Of a stretch of 12,489 bases of DNA, positions 7,353-12,489 are shown piece after piece; the first letter of the stretch is position 1; each line of letters begins with the position of its first letter. The notes under the pieces were generated by a model, which had not been told where the DNA came from, made no database searches, and saw nothing but the letters and a program-made list of their open reading frames with translations. The DNA lies in the NCBI GenBank assembly GCA_015231685.1, contig JADGBA010000018.1, forward strand, positions 1-12,489. The letters run 5' to 3'. A program made the position numbers and the translations under genes. The DNA comes from Candidatus Omnitrophota bacterium. GTDB taxonomy: Bacteria; Omnitrophota; Gorgyraeia; 2-02-FULL-51-18; JAGOUK01.

Positions 7353-7742
7353 ATGAAAACCATCAAGATGCTTTCGGTGTTACTGATCACGATGATGGCG
7401 TTGTCGACCACGGTGCTGGCGGCAGACTGGGGTAAGGACACGATGGAGAAGGTCAAGAGTGCCGGCACTCAGGCCGTGGAGAAGGTCAAAGGCGCCAGCG
7501 CCCAGGCTATGGAAAAGGCGGGTGAGCAGTCCGTCTTCAACCGTGTGAGCGACTGGTTCGCGACGGTCGGCAAGTCCGATGAAGAGAAGGTCGCCATTCT
7601 GGCCGAACGCAAGGCCAGGCGCGCCGCCAAAGCGGCTGAGAAGAAGGCCAAAGAGACCAAAGCGATCGCGGAACAGAAGTCAAAAGAAGCCAGAGCGGTT
7701 GCCGCAAAGCAGGCCCAAAAACTTAAAGACCAGTTCAAATAG
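7353..7742 (+). CDS. Small exported Lys/Ala-rich helical protein, LEA-like
   Basis: A 129-residue protein with a clear signal peptide (MKTIKMLSVLL start, likely cleavage after TTVLA near residue 23). The mature part begins with 11-residue units MEKVKSAGTQA, VEKVKGASAQA and MEKAGEQSVFN. These resemble the amphipathic 11-mers of group 3 late-embryogenesis-abundant and related proteins. A short central segment with SDWFATVGKSDEE follows, then about 45 residues of Ala, Lys, Glu and Arg with coiled-coil character up to the C-terminus. The ATG has AAGGAGG 5 nt upstream, the best ribosome binding site in the window, suggesting high expression. A structural or desiccation/envelope-stress role is speculative. 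Confidence 0.75.
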   Translation: MKTIKMLSVLLITMMALSTTVLAADWGKDTMEKVKSAGTQAVEKVKGASAQAMEKAGEQSVFNRVSDWFATVGKSDEEKVAILAERKARRAAKAAEKKAKETKAIAEQKSKEARAVAAKQAQKLKDQFK

Positions 7743-7762
7743 AACCGGGTCATCGATATAAT
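7734..7762 (+). promoter_or_regulatory. Promoter TTCAAA-17-TATAAT before a small ORF
   Basis: TTCAAA (7734-7739), a 17-bp spacer and TATAAT (7757-7762). The -35 overlaps the end of the preceding gene. The box ends 7 nt before the ATG at 7770, so any product would come from a leaderless mRNA. The same promoter could instead serve a non-coding transcript or read into the PAS-LuxR gene. Confidence 0.55.
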
Positions 7763-7769
7763 ATGCGGC

Positions 7770-8015
7770 ATGAACTTGCCGTTGATTTTTGCCGTTCTCA
7801 CAGGAATGCTGGCTGTCGGTTTTTTTATGCAACCACCGACGGATTATCTGGGAGACGTTCGTCTGTGTAAATCCTTTGTGGATCAAATTCAAGGGGAGTC
7901 AGAGGGGAGTCAGGCCCCGTCATCCCCCGAGGCCTCAGCTCCTCTCCGCCTGCGGGTATTTCCCGCAATGAGGCGCGATTGGTGTCTGACCTCGTGTATC
8001 AGTTCTAAAGTTTGA
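7770..8015 (+). CDS. Doubtful small ORF, N-terminal hydrophobic segment, C-terminus inside repetitive DNA
   Basis: An 81-codon ORF directly behind a good promoter. The first 20 residues (MNLPLIFAVLTGMLAVGFFM) look like a signal peptide or membrane anchor, and the next 20 could be genuine. From about residue 42 the sequence comes from the REP-like patch at 7892-7990 and has a composition unlike the first part. One reading is a short gene whose 3' part was replaced by the repeat insertion. There is no Shine-Dalgarno. I do not recognise any family. Confidence 0.3.
   Translation: MNLPLIFAVLTGMLAVGFFMQPPTDYLGDVRLCKSFVDQIQGESEGSQAPSSPEASAPLRLRVFPAMRRDWCLTSCISSKV
7892..7990. repeat. REP-like palindromic repeat patch
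   Basis: The patch opens with a perfect 11-bp tandem duplication, AGGGGAGTCAG at 7892-7902 and 7903-7913. It then holds the palindrome GAGGCCTC (7929-7936) and the hairpin GCGGG-TATTT-CCCGC (7952-7966), and ends with GGTGTCTGAC (7981-7990). GTCAG near the left end and CTGAC at the right end are inverted. This arrangement resembles REP-type elements mobilised by Y1 (RAYT) transposases in other bacteria; the resemblance is from memory and no transposase is present here. Confidence 0.4.
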
Positions 8016-8040
8016 TATTCGCCTTAACATCAGGTATACA
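8012..8040 (+). promoter_or_regulatory. Promoter TTGATA-17-TATACA of the PAS-LuxR gene
   Basis: TTGATA (8012-8017), exactly 17 bp, then TATACA (8035-8040). This is the most canonical sigma-70 promoter in the window. The -10 ends 8 nt before the ATG at 8049, so transcription should start at or next to the start codon. It lies immediately downstream of the REP-like patch. Confidence 0.65.
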
Positions 8041-8048
8041 TTAATGTT

Positions 8049-8705
8049 ATGGCACCTCACATCATGGCCATGTCCGAGAAGATTATGGCTGATAAGGAGC
8101 GCCGGCTGGTTCATGAGACGCTGCTTAAGAGCCTGATGAAGGACCCGCGATACCCCCTGTTGGTGGTGTGGGTCCGGGAAGACGGGCGGTTGCTGGACGC
8201 CTTCGGCGGCGCGATCAAACGTCTGGGGCTTCGCAAGTGGCGCACCTCCGAAAACAACCTCTTTCAGGCCTACCCTCAGATCGAAGCGCATGTGCGCTTG
8301 TGTCTGTCGAAGAACGAGCCGGTGCATTTTGACTGGGTGGGGGAGAATGTCGTCGGTCGGGAGATCTGGCTCAAGTGTTATTTTGTGCCGATGATCGCGA
8401 TGGACTGCCGGTTTGTGTGCGGATTCGGATTTGATGTTTCAAAGTACAAATTCGTCAAGATGGCGGTGGATAAGAACCGGTTTGACTGGAATGAATTTCA
8501 GTATGAGTATGGCCTGACGGACACGGAAGTCGAGGTTTGCAGGGTTCTTTCCGTCAAGCATGTCAGTATCAAGGAACTCTCCCATCAAATGAGTCGATCC
8601 AAAAATACCGTCAACTCGCATTTGCGGTCCATCCGGCGTAAATTGGGACTGTCCCAGGGGAAGATGGGCCTGAAGGAATTTTTGAATCATAGGCTAAAAA
8701 GTTAA
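8049..8705 (+). CDS. PAS-like sensor / LuxR-type (GerE) transcriptional regulator
   Basis: A 218-residue protein. Residues about 152-212 form a GerE/LuxR helix-turn-helix: YGLTDTEVEVCRVLSV, then the second helix SIKELSHQM, then SRSKNTVNSHLRSIRRKLG, where the recognition helix lies. This matches the family pattern LT.rE.eVl....G.s..eIA..L..s..TV..H...i..KL. Residues about 25-135 look like a PAS fold, with LLVVWVREDGRLLDAFGG and, after a helix, WLKCYFVPM and FVCGFGFDVS strands. There is no receiver domain with a phosphorylatable Asp, so control is more likely by ligand or redox binding to the PAS. In-frame ATGs at codons 6, 8 and 13 are alternatives, but the promoter position favours 8049. The target is unknown; the phased repeats 22 bp downstream are a candidate site. 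Confidence 0.8.
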   Translation: MAPHIMAMSEKIMADKERRLVHETLLKSLMKDPRYPLLVVWVREDGRLLDAFGGAIKRLGLRKWRTSENNLFQAYPQIEAHVRLCLSKNEPVHFDWVGENVVGREIWLKCYFVPMIAMDCRFVCGFGFDVSKYKFVKMAVDKNRFDWNEFQYEYGLTDTEVEVCRVLSVKHVSIKELSHQMSRSKNTVNSHLRSIRRKLGLSQGKMGLKEFLNHRLKS

Positions 8706-8726
8706 AATTCGGCAAAATCCGCCTGC

Positions 8727-8770
8727 TTTTCTCACCACAAAATCACCCCTTTTTCACCCTTTTCTCACCT
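8727..8770. repeat. Four TCACC motifs in an exact 11-bp phase
   Basis: TCACC occurs at 8732-8736, 8743-8747, 8754-8758 and 8765-8769, each 11 bp from the next and each preceded by an A/T-rich run (mostly TTTT). The unit is roughly N-T-T-T-T-Y-CACC-N; the opposite strand reads GGTGA-N6. All four face one side of the helix, as expected for cooperative binding of a regulator. It begins 22 bp after the regulator stop and lies about 220 bp upstream of the next ATG. Confidence 0.7.
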
Positions 8771-8934
8771 TGAGATTGATTTCCTGCAAGGTAAACTTGG
8801 CGGTGCAATATCCGTTTGACGGAGGCCTCCGGGCGGCCGGGACGGTTGAAGCATCAAGGGCGCGAACCATGAACGGTGCCGTTTGCCCCTCGAGGATGCC
8901 TTCGACAGTTTCGGCCGTTTTTTTAGGGACAGTT

Positions 8935-8965
8935 TTCACACAGGCGTTCAAAAATTGGTTACAAT
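8935..8965 (+). promoter_or_regulatory. Candidate promoter of the SPFH operon
   Basis: TTCACA (8935-8940, five of six to consensus) and TACAAT (8960-8965) are separated by 19 bp, slightly long. Transcription would begin near 8972, leaving a leader of about 20 nt that includes the GGGAGG site at 8981-8986. Confidence 0.4.
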
Positions 8966-8991
8966 ATTCCACAAACCTTCGGGAGGACGGC

Positions 8992-9621
8992 ATGAATCTG
9001 TCGGGAAAGACGGTGTGTGTGTTGGGGGCGATTTTCATGGCGGTTGCGGGAGCGGGGTCGCGCGGGTATGCGGACGCGGACCGGCCCATCCGTGTGGCGC
9101 TGGAGATCCAGGCGGGAGGAGCCCAGGAGTCGGATTTAATCCGTAAGACGCTGACCGACAATCTTACGGACCGCGAGGATGTGGAGCTGGTCGAGTCGGA
9201 GCCTGATGTGAAGGTGAATGTGATGGGGGCTTTTATCCGTGACACCGGTAATCTTCCCACGGGCTATGTGCTGGCGGTGATGGAACAGGACGTGGTTTCT
9301 GCTGTCAAGCTATGCGCGCACGCTTCCATCCCGCCTGAGAGCTGCGCGGAACTTGTAAAGATTTTTCCCGACGGCGTAAGCCGTTTGAGGAATTTTGCCC
9401 TCAAAACGGGCCCCGAGGACACGCTGGAAGAAATGCTTAAAGGGTATGCCGGGGAATTCGAGGCGGGTACGCTTGCGGACTACCGGTTGATCCGGGCCGA
9501 GGCGATGCGGGACGCGTCTTTGGGGGAGCCGGGCGAAGATGACGCTTCGGCGACGGAATCAGCGGAAGACCAAAACACTCAGGAGGAGGCCGCGGAGGAA
9601 CATGGGACAAAAAATACTTAA
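8992..9621 (+). CDS. Exported protein of unknown function, first gene of SPFH operon
   Basis: A 209-residue protein. The ATG at 8992 is chosen because GGGAGG stands 5 nt upstream and a signal peptide follows at once (Lys6, hydrophobic 7-20, probable cleavage after SRGYA at residue 27). The frame is open further upstream, but those codons have no ribosome binding site and would hide the signal peptide. The mature part starts PIRVALEIQAGG and alternates predicted strands and helices up to about residue 165. The last 35 residues are strongly acidic and probably disordered. No family is recognised. The 3' end overlaps the next gene by 20 nt, which implies translational coupling and a shared role at the envelope. 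Confidence 0.7.
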   Translation: MNLSGKTVCVLGAIFMAVAGAGSRGYADADRPIRVALEIQAGGAQESDLIRKTLTDNLTDREDVELVESEPDVKVNVMGAFIRDTGNLPTGYVLAVMEQDVVSAVKLCAHASIPPESCAELVKIFPDGVSRLRNFALKTGPEDTLEEMLKGYAGEFEAGTLADYRLIRAEAMRDASLGEPGEDDASATESAEDQNTQEEAAEEHGTKNT

Positions 9622-9820
9622 AGTGGTGAACCCGATTTTGATTGTGGTTGCGGGTATTCAGCTCGCGACGGTTGTTTTGATGGTCGCTCACCTGAATTTG
9701 TTTGGCATGGAATCCGAAGAAATTCATGAGGTGAACGGCTTTGTTCTTTTGGCGCTGATCGGCGTGCATCTTTTTTTGAACCGCGGATGGATGTTCGCGG
9801 CTTACCGTCGCAAAAACTGA
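9602..9820 (+). CDS. Small two-helix membrane protein, DUF4405-like
   Basis: A 72-residue protein. The ATG at 9602 has GGAGGA 2 nt upstream and overlaps the previous stop by 20 nt. Two transmembrane segments are visible, residues about 7-30 (VVNPILIVVAGIQLATVVL) and 42-65. The second contains HEVNGFVLLALIGVHLFLNR followed by GW. The pattern of an N-terminal LN/VNP helix and a second helix starting with His and ending HLxLNxxW is that of DUF4405, a cytochrome-b-like fold. Three histidines (VAHLN, IHEVN, GVHLF) could ligate haem, but this is inference. It is shorter than many DUF4405 proteins, which have extra helices. Confidence 0.6.
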   Translation: MGQKILKVVNPILIVVAGIQLATVVLMVAHLNLFGMESEEIHEVNGFVLLALIGVHLFLNRGWMFAAYRRKN

Positions 9821-9855
9821 GGGTCAATCCGCTCTAAAAACCAAGGGGGGTAGTC

Positions 9856-10749
9856 ATGTCATTCATTTTTCTTGCAGGTATTGCGGCGGCGCTGGTGTTC
9901 TTCTGGGGGATCCGGATTGTCCGGCCCACTCAGCGTGCGCTCATCGAGCGTCTCGGTAAATATCTGCGTTTTGCCGAGCCGGGATTCCACTGGATTATTC
10001 CCGTGATCGAGAGGCTGATTCTGGTCAACACCACCGAGCAGATGGTGGACGCGGAGCCGCAGGAGATCATCACCAATGACAATTTGAATGCCCGGGTGGA
10101 TGCGCAGGTGTATTTCAAGGTCAAATCCGATGAAACCAGCGTCAAAAGCTCCCAATACAACGTCAATAATTACCAGTGGCAGATCGTGAACCTGGCACGG
10201 ACCACCCTGAGAAACATTATCGGTACGCTCACCTTGAAGTCCGCCAACAGCGAGCGGGGCAAGATCAACACGGAGCTTCATAACACGCTGCGAAGCGAGA
10301 CGGGCGGGTGGGGCATCGAGATTGTGCGCACGGAGCTTAAAGAAATTGACCCCCCGAAGGATGTGCAGGAAACCATGAACAAGGTCGTCAAGGCCGAGAA
10401 CGAAAAGATTGCCGCGGTGGACTTCGCCACGGCCCGGGAAACGGTCGCCGACGGTGAGAAGCGCGCGAAGATCAAGGAGGCCGAGGGAACCCGGCAGGCG
10501 CGGATTCTTCAGGCGCAGGGTGAGGCCGAAGCGATCAAGCTGGTGAACGAAGCCGCCGAGAAGTACTTCGTGGGCAACGCGCAGCTTCTGAGAAAGCTCG
10601 AGGCGATGGAATCGGCGCTCGAGGAGAACACAAAGATCATCGTTCCGTCGAACGCGGACCTCGTCAACGTCGTCGGGGATCTGGCGGGTGTGCTCCCGGT
10701 CAGGAAGAAGAGCGCGGATAGTTCGCATGAAAATGCTTCAGGTCATTAA
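9856..10749 (+). CDS. SPFH / band-7 (stomatin, prohibitin, flotillin, HflK/C) membrane protein
   Basis: A 297-residue protein. One N-terminal membrane helix (residues about 2-20) is followed by the band-7 start, IRIVRPTQRALIERLGKY, then EPGFHWIIPVIERL. The SPFH core continues to about residue 180, including WGIEIVRTELKEIDPP, typical of the paraslipin/QmcA branch. A long Glu/Lys/Ala coiled coil covers about 180-235, with IKEAEGTRQARILQAQGEAE, and a short tail ends at VLPV. Length and architecture match E. coli QmcA (about 305). Such proteins form membrane-bound oligomeric rings that organise microdomains and regulate proteases such as FtsH. The usual partner NfeD is absent next to it. GGGGGG lies 5 nt before the ATG. 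The end overlaps the next gene by about 23 nt. Confidence 0.9.
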   Translation: MSFIFLAGIAAALVFFWGIRIVRPTQRALIERLGKYLRFAEPGFHWIIPVIERLILVNTTEQMVDAEPQEIITNDNLNARVDAQVYFKVKSDETSVKSSQYNVNNYQWQIVNLARTTLRNIIGTLTLKSANSERGKINTELHNTLRSETGGWGIEIVRTELKEIDPPKDVQETMNKVVKAENEKIAAVDFATARETVADGEKRAKIKEAEGTRQARILQAQGEAEAIKLVNEAAEKYFVGNAQLLRKLEAMESALEENTKIIVPSNADLVNVVGDLAGVLPVRKKSADSSHENASGH

Positions 10750-11434
10750 GAAAACACGTTTTTTTATTGTCTATCCGGTGATCGGGCTTGTTATTCTACC
10801 AGGGCGCACCAGTGACGCTTCGAGGTTCTGGGGGGCGCTGGTCGTTCTTCTGGGCGAGGGGGTCCGCGGGTGGGCAAATGGCTATGTCGGGCACAACAAA
10901 GTGAACCGGACCCGCCGGCACGAGGGCGAGGAGCCGATCGGGAGGCTGATCACGGCCGGGCCTTATGGCTGGGTGCGCCACCCGCTTTACTTGGGGACGC
11001 TTCTCATCTTTGTAGGCGTCGGGATCACGGCGGGCAATCCGTGGCTGATGGCGGTTGCGGTCGCCTTTTTTGCCGCCATTTATGCCCGGAAGACCCGCCA
11101 GGAGGATATGCTCCTCGCCGCCGAATGCGGCGCGATGCATGAGAGGTATTTTGTGTCGGTACCGCGGTTTTTCCCCAAATTCAAACATTACGGCGTCCGG
11201 CAAGGGGAGTGGAATTGGGCCGGCATCCGCGCCTCTCAGGAGTGGAAGACAGTTATCTGGCTCGTGATTCTCTACATATTTCTTTATTTGCGTGAGGAAT
11301 GGTATCAGGAGCGGGAATTCCTCGCGTCCGGCGAAGTCCTTAAGCATAGCCTCTGGTTCGGATTGATGGCCGCTCTTGTGGTTGGCGATCTCGCCTTACA
11401 GATTATCAGTAAGCGCCGCCGCCGGCCTTCTTAA
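10727..11434 (+). CDS. Isoprenylcysteine carboxyl methyltransferase-like (ICMT/PEMT) membrane protein
   Basis: A 235-residue integral membrane protein. The core is the ICMT/phospholipid methyltransferase motif GPYGWVRHPLYLGTLL, followed by a helix and then a RQEDMLLAAECGAMHERY segment; its conserved acidic and tyrosine positions match the E...Y...V/Y-x-RF pattern of the family. Further hydrophobic helices lie at residues about 11-24, 28-48, 80-115, 175-192 and 205-228. Family members use S-adenosylmethionine to methylate isoprenylcysteines, lipids or small hydrophobic thiols; the bacterial substrate is usually unknown. The ATG at 10727 (or 10733) falls inside the SPFH gene, so the two are translationally coupled. 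A GTG or TTG start further up lacks support. Confidence 0.85.
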   Translation: MKMLQVIKKTRFFIVYPVIGLVILPGRTSDASRFWGALVVLLGEGVRGWANGYVGHNKVNRTRRHEGEEPIGRLITAGPYGWVRHPLYLGTLLIFVGVGITAGNPWLMAVAVAFFAAIYARKTRQEDMLLAAECGAMHERYFVSVPRFFPKFKHYGVRQGEWNWAGIRASQEWKTVIWLVILYIFLYLREEWYQEREFLASGEVLKHSLWFGLMAALVVGDLALQIISKRRRRPS

Positions 11435-11512
11435 CGAAACCGTTTGTGCGGCAGGCGCTTCGGCGTGGCCTCTCAATCCAGCCACTCAATCCGGAGGTGT
11501 AATTTGTGCCCG

Positions 11513-11531
11513 CGGGGTGTAAAATACCCCG
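11513..11531 (+). promoter_or_regulatory. Leader hairpin upstream of DAHP synthase
   Basis: CGGGGT (11513-11518) pairs perfectly with ACCCCG (11526-11531) around a 7-nt A/T-rich loop. It ends 6 nt before the AAGGAG at 11538-11543. It could occlude or expose the ribosome binding site, or serve as the end of the preceding operon. The loop holds TAAAAT, which could be a -10 box, though no -35 is seen. Confidence 0.35.
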
Positions 11532-11549
11532 GAATCCAAGGAGCCTTTG

Positions 11550-12489
11550 ATGAGTTTTGAGTATATACAAAAAATCCCGAGTGCGGCGGAAATTCTTGCC
11601 GAGATGCCGGCGGATGAGCCGGTGCGCGCCGCAAAGAAGCGGCGGGATGAAATGATCCGGGCCGCGTTCGAGTCCCGGAGCGAAAAATTTATCCTGATTA
11701 TCGGCCCGTGTTCGGCGGACAACGAAGCCGCCGTTTTTGACTATGTGACCCGGCTCAAGGATCTGCAGGGACGCGTTGCCGAAAAGCTGATTCTTATTCC
11801 CCGGATCTACACCAACAAGCCGCGCACCACGGGCGTGGGGTACAAAGGTATTGCCCACCAGCCGGATCCGGGCGAATTACCCAATATTGCCGAGGGGATT
11901 CGCGCCATGAGGCGGATGCATCTGAAGATCGTGCGGGAGACAGGCTTCACGGTCGCGGACGAAATGCTCTATCCGGGCAACTATCCGTATCTGGAAGATC
12001 TCCTGAGTTATGTGGCGATCGGCGCCCGGTCCGTCGAAAACCAGCAGCACCGTCTCACTGTGAGCGGCTTGGATATTCCGGCAGGCATGAAAAATCCGAC
12101 AAGCGGCGACTTCGGCGTGATGCTCAATTCCGTCCAGGCAGCGCAGGCAGCGCACGTGTTTATTTATAAAGGCTGGGAAGTCAAGACTAACGGCAACCCT
12201 CTGGCGCATTGCATCCTGAGGGGCGCTGTGGACCAGCACGGCAACGCGATTCCCAATTATCACTTCGAGGATCTGAAGCGTCTTCTGGAAATGTACGCCA
12301 AACGGTCTTTGGTGCATCCCGCGCTTGTGGTGGACACCAATCATGCCAATTCCGACAAGCGTGCCGCAGAACAGCCGCGGATCGCCATGGAGGTCATAAA
12401 CAGCCTGCGTATGTCCGCGGAGATCAAGGCGCTCGTCAAAGGGTTTATGATTGAAAGCTACATCGAAGAGGGCGCGCAGGCGCCTACCG
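11550..12489 (+). CDS. Class I 3-deoxy-7-phosphoheptulonate (DAHP) synthase, 3' partial
   Basis: This frame is open from ATG at 11550 (AAGGAG 6 nt upstream) to the window edge, 313 codons; the family is about 340-350, so some 30-35 residues are missing. The enzyme condenses phosphoenolpyruvate and erythrose-4-phosphate, the first shikimate-pathway step. Visible: IIGPCSADN with metal ligand Cys54, KPRTTGVGYKG for phosphoenolpyruvate, VADEML, GARSVENQQHR, GMKNPTSGD, the CILRG strand, His265 in VVDTNHANS and Glu302 in GFMIESY. These correspond to E. coli AroG Cys61, His268 and Glu302; the last metal ligand, an Asp, would lie just past the edge. The SVENQQHR and NPTSGD wording is typical of clostridial-type class I enzymes rather than enteric AroF/G/H, so I give no symbol. 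No chorismate-mutase or ACT domain is fused at the N-terminus. Confidence 0.95.
   Translation, partial: MSFEYIQKIPSAAEILAEMPADEPVRAAKKRRDEMIRAAFESRSEKFILIIGPCSADNEAAVFDYVTRLKDLQGRVAEKLILIPRIYTNKPRTTGVGYKGIAHQPDPGELPNIAEGIRAMRRMHLKIVRETGFTVADEMLYPGNYPYLEDLLSYVAIGARSVENQQHRLTVSGLDIPAGMKNPTSGDFGVMLNSVQAAQAAHVFIYKGWEVKTNGNPLAHCILRGAVDQHGNAIPNYHFEDLKRLLEMYAKRSLVHPALVVDTNHANSDKRAAEQPRIAMEVINSLRMSAEIKALVKGFMIESYIEEGAQAPT

Larger units (their letters stand above)
8706..8991 (+). other. 286-bp gap: phased repeats, possible gene remnant, candidate promoter
   Basis: The gap contains the phased repeats at 8727-8770 and a candidate promoter at 8935-8965. Its middle (about 8775-8930) has no plus-strand start with a ribosome binding site. 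On the minus strand, 8754-8993 is an open frame of 79 codons. I see no tRNA or riboswitch signature. Confidence 0.5.

Noticed and set aside
8770..8991. N-terminal extension of the exported protein upstream of 8992
   Set aside because: It would bury the signal peptide and the GGGAGG site; codons in this stretch lack coding character.
8706..8991. tRNA or riboswitch in the gap
   Set aside because: No T-loop GTTCRA motif with matching acceptor arms and no recognisable aptamer core was found by eye.
9859..10728. 289-codon minus-strand open frame
   Set aside because: It mirrors the SPFH gene almost end to end and reads as low-information Arg/Leu/His-rich sequence.
11877..12344. 155-codon minus-strand open frame
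   Set aside because: It is antisense to well-conserved DAHP synthase motifs.

Overview
The window reads as GC-rich bacterial chromosome with no rRNA, tRNA, phage, integrase or CRISPR signature. A very large multi-domain protein carrying sigma-70 segments, small exported helical or glycine-zipper proteins, a glyceraldehyde-3-phosphate dehydrogenase-like aldehyde dehydrogenase with an unusual active-site motif and a clostridial-style class I DAHP synthase together suggest an uncultured candidate phylum. Candidatus Omnitrophota, known for giant proteins, is my best guess. This is inference from gene content only; no marker gene is present.

Layout. (1) 1-4209 (+): one reading frame, open at the left edge, of about 1,400 residues. 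It has two tandem degenerate repeats of about 150 residues, then sigma-70-like regions 2 and 4 in the middle, then a long unrecognised C-terminal part. (2) 4306-4689 (-): a YkgJ-type CxxCxxCC cysteine-cluster protein, convergent with (1) across a hairpin. (3) 4781-6382 (+): a GapN-like aldehyde dehydrogenase, divergent from (2); each has its own TATAAT box almost touching the start codon. (4) 6486-7235 and 7353-7742 (+): two exported proteins, one with a duplicated glycine zipper and one LEA-like amphipathic helix protein, separated by a strong hairpin. (5) 7770-8015: a doubtful small ORF running into a REP-like repetitive patch. (6) 8049-8705 (+): a PAS plus LuxR-type regulator behind a well-formed promoter, followed by four TCACC motifs spaced exactly 11 bp apart. 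(7) 8992-11434 (+): a compact four-gene probable operon encoding an exported protein, a two-helix DUF4405-like membrane protein, an SPFH/band-7 protein and an isoprenylcysteine-methyltransferase-like membrane protein. (8) 11550 to the right edge (+): class I DAHP synthase, the entry step of the shikimate pathway, cut by the window end.

Functionally the window mixes central metabolism (GapN-like NADPH supply, DAHP synthase) with envelope proteins (glycine zipper, SPFH operon) and regulation (sigma-like giant, PAS-LuxR). The most notable items are the sigma-containing giant protein, the displaced catalytic glutamate in the aldehyde dehydrogenase, the 11-bp phased repeat array, and a set of four promoters predicted to give leaderless or near-leaderless mRNAs.
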